Assembly (NCBI RefSeq): GCF_963667135.1
Contig: NZ_OY762974.1
Span: 3,472,001 to 3,536,000, forward strand
DNA: 64,000 bases
Direction: 5' to 3'
DNA from: an uncultured Macellibacteroides sp.
GTDB taxonomy: Bacteria; Bacteroidota; Bacteroidia; Bacteroidales; Tannerellaceae
Shown: piece by piece, positions 9,903 through 18,522 of the stretch
Layout: each line of letters starts with the position of its first letter
Position numbering within the stretch: position 1 is the first letter of the stretch
Program-made: the position numbers and the translations under genes
Notes under the pieces: model-generated
The model's input: only the letters and a program-made list of their open reading frames with translations
The model's database searches: none
Told to the model about the DNA's origin: nothing

Positions 9903-10813
9903 AAGAAGAAATAAAATCTACGCTTAAGTCGATGGATACCGAGGAATTTATTGACTTGGTATTTTATCGCCCGATAGGCTATTTATGGGCAAAATTGTTT
10001 GAAAAGCTAAATGTTACGCCCAATGCCGTTAGTGTCGCTTCCATATTTTTAGGCGTAGCAGCCGGGATCTTGTTTTATTTCGACGATCTTAGTTATACCA
10101 TTCCGGGTATCTTATTACTTATTTGGGCAAATTCATTTGATAGCGCAGATGGGCAGCTAGCCCGTATGACGGGACAATACTCCAGACTGGGCCGTGTTCT
10201 CGATGGCGTTTGTGGTGATATCTGGTTTATCACAATTTATGCAGCTATCTGTTTACGGCTAACCCCCGAGTTTGGTATATGGATATGGGTACTTGGAGCT
10301 GCAGCAGGCTATTTTCATAGTATGCAGGCATCCATGGCCGATTACTACAGAAACTTCCATCTCTATTTTCTAAAAGGGAAAAAGGGCAGCGAGCTCGAAG
10401 ACTCCTCAGTGCTGGTAGCCAGAAACAGTGAAATAACATGGAAGTCGGATCCGGTCGAGAAGTTCTTTATGTTCTTTTATGTACCCTATACACAAAATCA
10501 GGAAAAGCGTACAACCAAGATGCAACAGTTCCGGAGCACACTTCGCAATGTGTACGGCGACCAGGAGATTCCTCAGTGGTTACGCGACATGTTCCGTGCA
10601 AAGAGCAAGCCATTAATGAAATATACAAACATACTCTCATTCAATACCCGGGTGATAGCGCTGTTTATTTCATTGCTAATCAATATACCCTGGCTCTATT
10701 TTGTGTTCGAATTAACCGTGCTGAATATCCTTTTGGTGTATATGCGTACAACCCACGAGAAAATTTGTACGGAGACTGAATCTATTGTCTTACAGAAAGA
10801 AAACAACGTATGA
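9899..10813 (+). CDS. CDP-alcohol phosphatidyltransferase family membrane protein
   Basis: 304-residue membrane enzyme that transfers a phospho-alcohol from a CDP-activated donor. The family motif is visible as D81-x2-D84-G85-x2-A88-R89-x8-G98-x3-D102. The fourth Asp, expected at 106, is Gly, with Asp at 107 instead. Several membrane helices surround it, and a soluble stretch (about 160-245) is inserted in the middle, making it longer than ordinary phosphatidylinositol synthases of about 200 residues. It overlaps both neighbours by ATGA. Likely reactions are condensation of CDP-inositol with an acceptor alcohol, or of CDP-diacylglycerol with inositol phosphate. Confidence 0.85.
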   Translation: MKEEIKSTLKSMDTEEFIDLVFYRPIGYLWAKLFEKLNVTPNAVSVASIFLGVAAGILFYFDDLSYTIPGILLLIWANSFDSADGQLARMTGQYSRLGRVLDGVCGDIWFITIYAAICLRLTPEFGIWIWVLGAAAGYFHSMQASMADYYRNFHLYFLKGKKGSELEDSSVLVARNSEITWKSDPVEKFFMFFYVPYTQNQEKRTTKMQQFRSTLRNVYGDQEIPQWLRDMFRAKSKPLMKYTNILSFNTRVIALFISLLINIPWLYFVFELTVLNILLVYMRTTHEKICTETESIVLQKENNV

Positions 10814-11511
10814 TTAAAGGATTGATATTTGACTACGGAGCCACCATCGATTCGAACGGAAAGCATTGGGCCGAAGTTATCTGGGAACAATATGTTGCTG
10901 CCAAAGTACCCGTTACCAAACAGCAATTCAGAGCCGCCTATGTGTATGCTGAAAGAGCGCTTGCCGTAAATCCGTACATAAAGCCCGAAGACAACTTCCG
11001 TCAGCTTATGCTGGTTAAGATAAAGCTGGAGTTCGATTATTTACTGAATGAAGCAATTCTTGGACCCGATGATGCCTGGAACGAAACTATAAAAGCCATT
11101 GCAGAGGGATGCTATCAGGAAGCTAAACACACGGTAGCAGAGGCAATAAAGACATTAAAGATATTGTCCGAACGCTATCCCATGGTATTGGTTTCCAATT
11201 TTTATGGAAACATACAGGCGGTACTTGCCGATTTTGGTGTCGATTCATTCTTCCCCTCAATCATCGAATCGGCCATAGTAGGCGTGAGAAAACCCGATCC
11301 GGCCATCTTTATGTTGGGCGTGGAGGCACTTAATCTAAAGCCATCCGAAGTAATGGTTATCGGAGACTCTTACCGAAAAGACATCCAGCCGGCTCAATCC
11401 ATCGGATGCGAAACCATATGGATAAAAGGAATCGGATGGGATGAGTCGGAAGATAAAATTGATCATCCCGCCATCATTACAGACTTCTCCGAACTCTGCA
11501 ACCTGCTATAA
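10810..11511 (+). CDS. HAD-superfamily phosphatase
   Basis: 233-residue cytosolic HAD hydrolase. Motif I is FDYGAT (nucleophile D8). The usual second Asp is Gly, as in many Bacteroidota paralogues. Motif II is VLVSNF, the motif III lysine is in GVRKPDP, and motif IV is VIGDSYRKD. It ends the inositol operon and starts inside the phosphotransferase gene (ATGA). The natural guess is removal of the phosphate left on an inositol-phosphate-containing product, the last step in both phosphatidylinositol-phosphate and di-inositol-phosphate pathways. Confidence 0.85.
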   Translation: MIKGLIFDYGATIDSNGKHWAEVIWEQYVAAKVPVTKQQFRAAYVYAERALAVNPYIKPEDNFRQLMLVKIKLEFDYLLNEAILGPDDAWNETIKAIAEGCYQEAKHTVAEAIKTLKILSERYPMVLVSNFYGNIQAVLADFGVDSFFPSIIESAIVGVRKPDPAIFMLGVEALNLKPSEVMVIGDSYRKDIQPAQSIGCETIWIKGIGWDESEDKIDHPAIITDFSELCNLL

Positions 11512-11521
11512 TAACACAGGA

Positions 11522-12463
11522 CTATTGCCTGCCTCTTCTGTATTCGGCCGGCGATAGTCCTGCATGTTTTTTGAAAAACTTTCCGAATGTAGATTGATTT
11601 GCAAAACTTAGCATATCCGAAACTTGCTGAACAGTGGCGTTCGGAGCCTTTAGCATCACTTTAGCATCCAGAATAAGCGAATTATCAATCCAGTTGTTCG
11701 TTGTCTTTCCAGTCAGATCTTTCAATATCGCAGACAAATACTGAGGCGAAATGCAAAGTTTATTTGCATAAAAGCTAACGGCATGCTGTTCGCGGTTATG
11801 TTTGAATAGCAACTTCAGAAACTGTTGGAACAGCTCCTCCTTACGCGACAGCACAACAGGAACTATATCGTTTTTCTGGAAGATTATATTTTTCAGTTCA
11901 AAAAACAGATGAAACAAAAGAGACTGTATGGCTTCTTTATGAAACAAATGATTTTTTACTTCAGCCCTCTTTCTAATCAATCTAAACAATGAGCCAATCA
12001 CCTTTACCTCGTCTTCATCCAGTTTAGCCGAAGGATTCTTTCGCAGAAACATATATTGAAGCGAGTCGTCCGTATCCCCCACTGGCCTTAACGAGTTTAC
12101 CAGAAAATCTTTCGAAATAACCAGGATTTGCCCTTCTATGTCGGGCGTATGGGAGCAAAACTCCACAATATGATCCGGCAAAGTAAAAAACAGCGAATTC
12201 TTTTTTATTTCAAATTTGACGTAATCAATATTTACCGTCAGACTACCTTTTGTAACAAGAATGAAGCAGATTCCATTAATCCGGACATTCATTGGATTGT
12301 CTACGTCCCTTTCTACATGCATGCAAGCCTCATTACAATCCTCCGGCTCACCAAATTTAGACTCAAGAGTTTCAATTACTAAATCGTTCGGAAAAGCATG
12401 TGGATGCCCTATTATTTCATTAATAAGTAAAATATCGACGAATGGTAAATCTTTCGGCTTCAT
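11522..12463 (-). CDS. AraC-family transcriptional regulator
   Basis: 313 residues. The C-terminal 100 residues carry two helix-turn-helix units (YANKLCISPQYLSAILKDLT and VSDMLSFANQSTFGKFFKKH) followed by the family's SPAEYRR ending. The N-terminal 170 residues look like a cupin-type sensor (GSLTVNIDYVKFEIKKNSLF). It converges on the inositol operon and diverges from a small outer-membrane protein gene. The 13-bp inverted repeat in the shared upstream region is the obvious candidate operator. The ligand is unknown. Confidence 0.9.
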   Translation of the reverse strand: MKPKDLPFVDILLINEIIGHPHAFPNDLVIETLESKFGEPEDCNEACMHVERDVDNPMNVRINGICFILVTKGSLTVNIDYVKFEIKKNSLFFTLPDHIVEFCSHTPDIEGQILVISKDFLVNSLRPVGDTDDSLQYMFLRKNPSAKLDEDEVKVIGSLFRLIRKRAEVKNHLFHKEAIQSLLFHLFFELKNIIFQKNDIVPVVLSRKEELFQQFLKLLFKHNREQHAVSFYANKLCISPQYLSAILKDLTGKTTNNWIDNSLILDAKVMLKAPNATVQQVSDMLSFANQSTFGKFFKKHAGLSPAEYRRGRQ

Positions 12464-12498
12464 GAATTGTTTTATTTTAAGGGTGCAAAGGTAATATA

Positions 12499-12540
12499 TA
12501 TTGGTCTGAAAATGATGATTTGTTTCGTTTCAGACCAATA
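12499..12540. promoter_or_regulatory. 13-bp inverted repeat between divergent genes
   Basis: TATTGGTCTGAAA (12499-12511) and its perfect complement TTTCAGACCAATA (12528-12540), 16 bases apart, lie 36 bases upstream of the AraC start and 100 bases upstream of the barrel-protein start. There is no T run, so an operator fits better than a terminator. Confidence 0.6.
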
Positions 12541-12640
12541 ACAGCTATGATTGGAACAATTAACACACCCTTAAGAGATATTTCAGAAAATAGCATCTAA
12601 ATTTGTCAAACTATAAACGTCGGAAATAATTAAATTACTT

Positions 12641-13312
12641 ATGATTAGAAGATTAACCCTATATATTGCATTCCTTATCTATTTGTGTCTGCCAGCCAAT
12701 GCCCAGGAAAATAATACGTTTTTGAAACACCTTTCCCTCTCGGCAGGAATCAGCACAATGGGAGCCGGCTTTCAATTGGCAACACCACTGGGCACCCATT
12801 GGGGCGTTAGGGCTGGGTTTAGCGCATTACCCATAAATTTCTCATACAATTACTACGAAGAAAATATCGAAATTACAACCGATACGAAGCTAAGGCTTTA
12901 TAATGGAAATATGCTAGCCGACTGGTATCCGAAAGAAAATGGACTACTTCATGTAACATCAGGCCTCTATTTTGGCGAAAGCGGCGGGACCGGCGTTGCC
13001 CGAAGCGCCGATTCATACATCTTACGTGGAAAAGAATTTACGGCAGATTACTTTGGAACAGCCGATATAAAAGTAAACACAGCCTTTTTAAAACCATACC
13101 TGGGTGTAGGATTAGGCCGATTATTTACCAACTCACGCTTTGGATTTAAGTGCGAACTGGGAGCCATGTATCACGGCACACCAAACGTACATGTAGTAAA
13201 CAATACCATCTTTTCTCTGTCGGTAGGCGATTTGCCCGAATTCAGAAAAGAAGTCGTAAAATATAAATTCTACCCCATGCTATCATTGCAATTAGTCTAT
13301 AAACTTTACTAA
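12641..13312 (+). CDS. Small outer-membrane beta-barrel protein
   Basis: 223 residues with a signal peptide ending near residue 21 (CLPANAQ). The rest has short amphipathic strands with Gly and aromatic residues (SAGISTMGAGFQLATPLG, PYLGVGLGRLF) and ends in LQLVYKLY with a C-terminal aromatic, typical of 8-strand barrels of the OmpW/OmpA kind. It is read away from the AraC gene, and the palindrome between them suggests that regulator may control it. Specific function unknown. Confidence 0.75.
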   Translation: MIRRLTLYIAFLIYLCLPANAQENNTFLKHLSLSAGISTMGAGFQLATPLGTHWGVRAGFSALPINFSYNYYEENIEITTDTKLRLYNGNMLADWYPKENGLLHVTSGLYFGESGGTGVARSADSYILRGKEFTADYFGTADIKVNTAFLKPYLGVGLGRLFTNSRFGFKCELGAMYHGTPNVHVVNNTIFSLSVGDLPEFRKEVVKYKFYPMLSLQLVYKLY

Positions 13313-13379
13313 TTAAAACGTTACTTCGCTTTTTTTAAAGATGGAGGCTTGCCATTGTTAGGTTTTGAATAATTCTTAT

Positions 13380-13387
13380 TACCTTTG
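13380..13387 (+). promoter_or_regulatory. pheT promoter -7 box
   Basis: TACCTTTG matches TAnnTTTG and lies 40 bases ahead of the pheT ATG. No clear TTTG is seen at the -33 position. Confidence 0.5.
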
Positions 13388-13426
13388 TCGGTCATTTATA
13401 GAAAATAAGAATAAACTTATATAACG

Positions 13427-15889
13427 ATGAATATATCTTACAACTGGCTGAAGGAATATCTTGATTTTGATTTACAGCCTGAAGAAGTTGCTGCGGCCCT
13501 GACATCTATTGGTTTGGAAACAGGTGGAGTAGAAGAGGTTCAAACAATTAAAGGCGGACTCGAAGGCCTTTTTATTGGCGAAGTACTTACTTGCGAAGAA
13601 CACCCTAACTCAGACCATTTACATGTAACAACCGTAAATGTAGGCGAGGAAGCACCTTTACAAATAGTATGCGGTGCACCCAATGTAGCAGCCGGACAAA
13701 AGGTTGTTGTTGCTGTAAATGGAACCAAGTTATACGACGGCGAAGAATGTTTTACCATTAAACGTTCAAAGATCCGTGGAGTAGAGTCGAACGGTATGAT
13801 CTGTGCCGAAGACGAGATTGGAATCGGAACCGACCATGCAGGAATAATTGTACTTCCCGAAACAGCAGTTGTAGGTACATTGGCAAAAGATTATTATAAT
13901 GTGAAGAGCGACTATGTTTTGGAAGTGGATATCACACCAAACAGAGTAGACGCAACCTCACACTACGGAGTGGCACGCGACCTTGCTGCCTATCTGAAAC
14001 AAAATAACAAACCGGCAGCATTGAAACTTCCTTCGGTGGAAGCATTCAAGATTGACGACGAAACTCCGGCAATCGAAGTGGTAGTCGAAAATACAGAAGC
14101 ATGCCCCCGTTACTCCGGACTAACCATCAAGGGCGTAACCGTAAAGGAAAGCCCCGAGTGGTTGCAGAACCGTTTGAACGTTATCGGACTTCGTCCTATT
14201 AATAACGTGGTAGACATTACCAACTTCATCTTGCATGAATTGGGTCAGCCACTACATTCGTTCGATGCCGCCAAGGTAAAAGGCAATAAGGTAATTGTGA
14301 AAACACAACCCGAAGGAACCCCGTTTGTAACATTAGACGGCGTAACCCGTACCCTTACAGAACGCGATCTGATGATATGTAATACCCAGGAAGCCATGTG
14401 TATTGGTGGTGTATTTGGCGGACTGGACTCTGGCGTTACAGAACAAACAACCGATGTTTTTCTTGAATCAGCCTATTTCCATCCAACCTGGATTCGTAAA
14501 ACGGCCCGTCGCTTCGGACTAAACACCGATGCCTCTTTCCGTTTCGAACGAGGATTAGATCCAAACAACACCGTATATGTATTGAAACGTGCCGCTCTCC
14601 TTATTCAGGAACTTGCCGGAGGTAAGATCTGCGGAGCTGTGCAGGATGTATATCCGGAGCCGGTTAAACCCTATTCGGTGTCTGTGTCATTCGAAAAGAT
14701 AAACACACTGATCGGAAAAAACATACCCGTTCAGACGGTAAAGAATATCCTTGCAAGCCTCGAAATGACAATCGTTTCGGAAACTGCCGAAGGTTTGGAC
14801 ATCGAAGTGCCCGTTTATCGTGTGGATGTACTGCGCGATGTGGACGTAATTGAAGATATACTCCGTATTTACGGCTATAACAATATTGAATTCAGCGACA
14901 GCGTAAAGTCGAATTTAAGCTATAAGACACCGACCGACAAAAGCTACGATCTTCAGAACCTGATTTCGGAACAGCTTTGTGGATGCGGATTTAATGAGAT
15001 CCTTAATAATTCGCTTACCCGCGCCGCCTATTACGAAAGTCTGTCCACTTACCCGGCATCACACTCGGTAATGCTGATGAATCCGCTTAGTGCCGACTTA
15101 AACTCTATGCGTCAGACCTTGTTGTTTGGTGGATTAGAAAGCATAGCACACAACCGCAACCGTAAAAACGGCGATGTGAAGTTCTATGAATTCGGAAATT
15201 GCTACGATTACGATATCGACAAAAAGAAGGACGACGAAACCTTGTCGGCCTTCAGCGAAGACTATCGCTTAGGATTGTGGATCAGCGGAAACAAAGTTTC
15301 CAATAACTGGGCACACCCCGACGAAAAGGCAACCGTTTACGAATTGAAAGCCTATGTGGTAAACGTTTTGGTTCGCCTTGGTGTAAACGTAAGCAAAGTA
15401 ATATTCGGCAACCTTACAAACGATATATATTCTGCCGCCCTTAGTATCACTACGGTTTCGGGCAGACAACTGGGAACCCTCGGTATTATAAACAAGAAAG
15501 TTTGCAAAGCCCTGGATATAGATACCGAAGTATACTACGCCGAATTGTCGTGGACACTGCTAATGAAGGAAATTAAGAAGAGTAAGGTAACCTTCTCCGA
15601 CATATCAAAGTTCCCTGCTGTAAAGCGAGATCTTGCACTCCTTTTGAATAAGAACGTACAGTTTGCCGAAGTTCAGAAAATCGCTTTCGACAGTGATAAG
15701 AAATTACTGAAAAAAGTAGAACTGTTCGATGTATACGAAGGAAAGAATCTGTTACCTGGAAAGAAATCCTATGCCGTAAGCTTCTATCTTCAGGACGAAG
15801 AAAAAACGTTGAACGACAAACAGATCGACACCATCATGAAGAAGATCCAGACGAACCTGGAACAAAAACTAGATGCGAAGTTAAGATAA
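13427..15889 (+). CDS. pheT: Phenylalanyl-tRNA synthetase beta chain
   Basis: Cytosolic subunit of the (alpha-beta)2 enzyme that charges tRNA-Phe; 820 residues, full length. The EMAP-like tRNA-binding domain covers about residues 40-150 (HPNSDHLHVTTVNVG). The B3/B4 editing region is central (RYSGLTIKGV), followed by B5 and a catalytic-like domain. The C-terminal ferredoxin-fold anticodon-binding domain contains FPAVKRDLALLLNK. The start gives the usual MNISYNWLKEYL. pheS is not in the window. The next gene, yebC, follows 33 bases later, probably in the same transcript. Confidence 0.98.
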   Translation: MNISYNWLKEYLDFDLQPEEVAAALTSIGLETGGVEEVQTIKGGLEGLFIGEVLTCEEHPNSDHLHVTTVNVGEEAPLQIVCGAPNVAAGQKVVVAVNGTKLYDGEECFTIKRSKIRGVESNGMICAEDEIGIGTDHAGIIVLPETAVVGTLAKDYYNVKSDYVLEVDITPNRVDATSHYGVARDLAAYLKQNNKPAALKLPSVEAFKIDDETPAIEVVVENTEACPRYSGLTIKGVTVKESPEWLQNRLNVIGLRPINNVVDITNFILHELGQPLHSFDAAKVKGNKVIVKTQPEGTPFVTLDGVTRTLTERDLMICNTQEAMCIGGVFGGLDSGVTEQTTDVFLESAYFHPTWIRKTARRFGLNTDASFRFERGLDPNNTVYVLKRAALLIQELAGGKICGAVQDVYPEPVKPYSVSVSFEKINTLIGKNIPVQTVKNILASLEMTIVSETAEGLDIEVPVYRVDVLRDVDVIEDILRIYGYNNIEFSDSVKSNLSYKTPTDKSYDLQNLISEQLCGCGFNEILNNSLTRAAYYESLSTYPASHSVMLMNPLSADLNSMRQTLLFGGLESIAHNRNRKNGDVKFYEFGNCYDYDIDKKKDDETLSAFSEDYRLGLWISGNKVSNNWAHPDEKATVYELKAYVVNVLVRLGVNVSKVIFGNLTNDIYSAALSITTVSGRQLGTLGIINKKVCKALDIDTEVYYAELSWTLLMKEIKKSKVTFSDISKFPAVKRDLALLLNKNVQFAEVQKIAFDSDKKLLKKVELFDVYEGKNLLPGKKSYAVSFYLQDEEKTLNDKQIDTIMKKIQTNLEQKLDAKLR

Positions 15890-15922
15890 TTGTTTATTAT
15901 AAAATATAATTGAATTAATAAT

Positions 15923-16657
15923 ATGGGAAGAGCGTTCGAATATCGTAAAGCGAGAAAAATGAAACGTTGGGGGAACATGGCCCGTGTTTTTACCAAATTG
16001 GGAAAAGAAATCACAATAGCTGTAAAAACCGGAGGCCCCGATCCTGAAACAAATCCCCGCCTTCGTGTACTTATACAGACTTCCAAGAAAGAAAACATGC
16101 CGAAGGAAAATGTAGAACGTGCAGTCAAGAAGGCAACTTCGAAAGATTTCACCGACTACAAGGAAATGAACTACGAAGGTTATGGTCCTTACGGTATTGC
16201 AATCTTTGTTGAAACAGCCACAGACAACACCACCCGTACCGTGGCAAATGTTCGCAGCTACTTCAATAAATTAGGAGGCTCGCTTGGCACATCAGGCAGT
16301 TTAGAGTTTCTTTTCGACCACAAGTGTGTATTCCACGTAGTAAAGAAAGAAGGCCTGTCTCTCGAAGATCTGGAGTTGGAATTGATAGACTATGGCGTAG
16401 ATGAGATTGATGAAGACGAAACCGAAATTGTTATTTACGGTGAGTTTGCACAAAACTCAAACATCCAGAAGTATTTGGAAGAAAACGGGTTCGAAATCAC
16501 AAGTGCCGAATTCGAACGTATCCCTAACGATACAAAAACTGTTACACCCGAACAACGCGAACAGATCGAAAAACTGATCGACAGACTGGAAGACGACGAA
16601 GACGTACAAAATGTTTTTCATAACATGAAGGAAGACGACGTTGACGACGAAGAGTAA
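15923..16657 (+). CDS. yebC: YebC/PmpR-family protein
   Basis: 244 residues, full length. The family N-terminus is MGRAFEYRKARKMKRWGNMA, followed by KTGGPDPETNPRLR and a central KENMPKENVERAVKKAT segment. Members act as transcription regulators or help ribosomes pass polyproline stretches; the sequence alone does not say which. It is co-directional with pheT and ended by a strong terminator. The region just downstream is where the accessory island begins. Confidence 0.95.
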   Translation: MGRAFEYRKARKMKRWGNMARVFTKLGKEITIAVKTGGPDPETNPRLRVLIQTSKKENMPKENVERAVKKATSKDFTDYKEMNYEGYGPYGIAIFVETATDNTTRTVANVRSYFNKLGGSLGTSGSLEFLFDHKCVFHVVKKEGLSLEDLELELIDYGVDEIDEDETEIVIYGEFAQNSNIQKYLEENGFEITSAEFERIPNDTKTVTPEQREQIEKLIDRLEDDEDVQNVFHNMKEDDVDDEE

Positions 16658-16697
16658 TTCTCCCTTTCCTGTTTCAACCGTACTAGATTTAGCTTAA
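16658..16697. repeat. Direct repeat copy A, yebC 3' flank
   Basis: This 40-base stretch recurs with few changes at 18358-18396. A 21-base core (16677-16697 and 18376-18396, beginning ACCGTACTAG) is identical. In copy A the yebC terminator follows at once and is then followed by AATAAAACCGCAA; in copy B that last block follows directly without the terminator. Confidence 0.8.
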
Positions 16698-16750
16698 AAA
16701 AAACGCCTCCCAGGCTTGCCGAAAGGCAGCATACCTGGGAGGCGTTTTTT
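16697..16750 (+). terminator. yebC terminator
   Basis: AACGCCTCCCAGG pairs with CCTGGGAGGCGTT (right arm 16734-16746), flanked by an A run on the left and a T run on the right, so it can stop transcription from both directions. An inner GCC/GGC hairpin is present. A decayed relative lies at 22738-22783. Confidence 0.9.
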
Positions 16751-16838
16751 ATTTAATAAAACCGCAAACGCATTAATATGAATCGAACGTTTTTTGCGAA
16801 CAATATTATTGAGCCAAACAATTTAGAAAAACCAATTG

Positions 16839-18272
16839 CTAATTAATTTCCAGCAACAGTTCCTTTTTTTTATCGGAATCTTTCAACTTGTTGACGAAAT
16901 AGATCGCATCATTCTTATTAGATTCAGTTTTATTTTCTTTATATTTTTCTACAAAGCGAGTTGCATGCTCTACTAAAAACTTTCGACAATCAATATTCAA
17001 CATTACTCCATCTTCGTAATTACTATGGGAAAACCCGGTTATTGAATTATTTGTAATAATGGACGTAATATTATCTTTTTTCAGTCCTCGAAGGTTAACA
17101 GTAACCGTAGGGTAGTAAAAATACTGATCAGAAGGAAGGGTTACAGTTATTTTTAAGACATTATTTGTTACAGTCTTTGTAACAGATCCATGAGTTCTAT
17201 AATAATTGTATTCATAATACTCTTCCAGATTAGGAACCCAAACAGAATCATCTCCATCTTTTCCATACGTATCATTTAACCAAAGGAAAAATAATGCCCA
17301 CTGACTATCTGTGTTATGAAGAGCTATATGTATTGCTTTTCGGCTTTCTTTTTTTAACAATAATTGAGAGTATATTTCATCCTTTATCTGATCCTGCTCA
17401 AGAAAATCTCTATCTAAAAGCTTTTTTTTCAAATCATCTTTAACCTGAAACGGATACAATATTTCTGCTCCTTCCTGGGCAGCCATCGTTTGAATAAATT
17501 GGCAATTTTGCGCAGCTGTAACATAAACTTTATTTCCATTAGGCTCCGCCAAAGTTTTACAACCCCGACCTGATAAATTACTTAAAATTATTTCCTGCGA
17601 TTTCTCAAAATGAGTTTTTATTGAATCGGGATCGTCTATATTTTCAGTAATAACATCGTGAAAAGCAATTCCTACTCCATAATTAAGCATCTCTATTACG
17701 TTATTCCAAACTAATCCAGTTTTTCTGTAAAAGCGATAATAGTTAGCATTAAATCCAACATCTACTTTTGTTTTTTCATTCATACAATCGTTTTCAGGAG
17801 CAAGTGATGTAGTGAAAGAAAATCTCACTTCGTTGCCAGCCCCATCTGTACTACCTAATGTTTTTTCTAAAAAATAAGTGTCGGGAGGTAAATCTCCTGC
17901 TTTGAGTTGATCTGTATCATAGAAATAGTCTTTTGATAAAGGTTTTCCATTAATAGATGCCCAAGTAGAACAATAAGCAGAATGCGCACAATCATCTTGA
18001 GTTATAAGAAATAGCCATGACTTATTATATTTCAAAAAGGGGATTTCAGCTTCTACAGTTTTTAGATCAATATTAGCATCGGCCTGAATCGATATTTCGG
18101 CAACTATGTTTCTACTTTCATCTTTAAAAGGGTAAATGTAAGATTCTTTTATCTCTCCTCCTATTTCGTTGTCTATTTCTTTTTCTTCGTATAAGTTTTT
18201 AAATTTAACACAAGATCCAGTTAATAGAAATGTTATTAAAACTAGGGCCAAGTTTATCGCTTTTAGATTCAT
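16839..18272 (-). CDS. Lipoprotein with a deacetylase-like fold, function unknown
   Basis: 477 residues. A lipoprotein signal ends at LLTGSC (Cys21). The middle resembles a degenerate NodB-type polysaccharide deacetylase in the order of its elements: ITQDDCAHSAYC (the DD of motif 1), GLVWNNVIEMLNYGVGIAFH (histidine of motif 2) and LAEPNGNKVYV. The usual zinc-binding HxxxH is not evident, so activity is doubtful. The C-terminus (TVTVNLRGLKKDNI) looks like a small beta-sandwich. Its promoter has a TATATTTG -7 box on the minus strand (18310-18317). AT-rich, and flanked by repeats of the yebC 3' end. Confidence 0.6.
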   Translation of the reverse strand: MNLKAINLALVLITFLLTGSCVKFKNLYEEKEIDNEIGGEIKESYIYPFKDESRNIVAEISIQADANIDLKTVEAEIPFLKYNKSWLFLITQDDCAHSAYCSTWASINGKPLSKDYFYDTDQLKAGDLPPDTYFLEKTLGSTDGAGNEVRFSFTTSLAPENDCMNEKTKVDVGFNANYYRFYRKTGLVWNNVIEMLNYGVGIAFHDVITENIDDPDSIKTHFEKSQEIILSNLSGRGCKTLAEPNGNKVYVTAAQNCQFIQTMAAQEGAEILYPFQVKDDLKKKLLDRDFLEQDQIKDEIYSQLLLKKESRKAIHIALHNTDSQWALFFLWLNDTYGKDGDDSVWVPNLEEYYEYNYYRTHGSVTKTVTNNVLKITVTLPSDQYFYYPTVTVNLRGLKKDNITSIITNNSITGFSHSNYEDGVMLNIDCRKFLVEHATRFVEKYKENKTESNKNDAIYFVNKLKDSDKKKELLLEIN

Positions 18273-18357
18273 GTTAAATATAAAATTTGTTTATTAAAAC
18301 TTAACTTTACAAATATAGATAATTATATTTACATTACTTCTTTTTGCGCCTGGCATC

Positions 18358-18396
18358 TTCTCCTTTTCTGTTTGGACCGTACTAGATTTAGCTTAA
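18358..18396. repeat. Direct repeat copy B of the yebC 3' flank
   Basis: Near-copy of 16658-16697, with an identical 21-base core at 18376-18396. Together the two copies bracket the lipoprotein gene, as expected if that segment was inserted or duplicated at the yebC 3' end. Confidence 0.8.
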
Positions 18397-18404
18397 TAAA
18401 ACCG

Positions 18405-18460
18405 CAACCTATCATATAATATACAAAAATGGCTGTTTATGTATATTATATGATAGGTTG
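18405..18460. repeat. Perfect 21-bp inverted repeat
   Basis: The arms 18405-18425 (CAACCTATC... ending ATACA) and 18440-18460 are exact complements, with a 14-base loop. There is no T tail. It sits immediately after repeat copy B and may be a small mobile hairpin element or a very strong RNA structure ahead of hipBA. Confidence 0.85.
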
Positions 18461-18522
18461 AGTGTAATTCAATGGAAATTTAACTTCCCCGCAAACCCGG
18501 GCAAAAGCTACAGATTGTCTTT

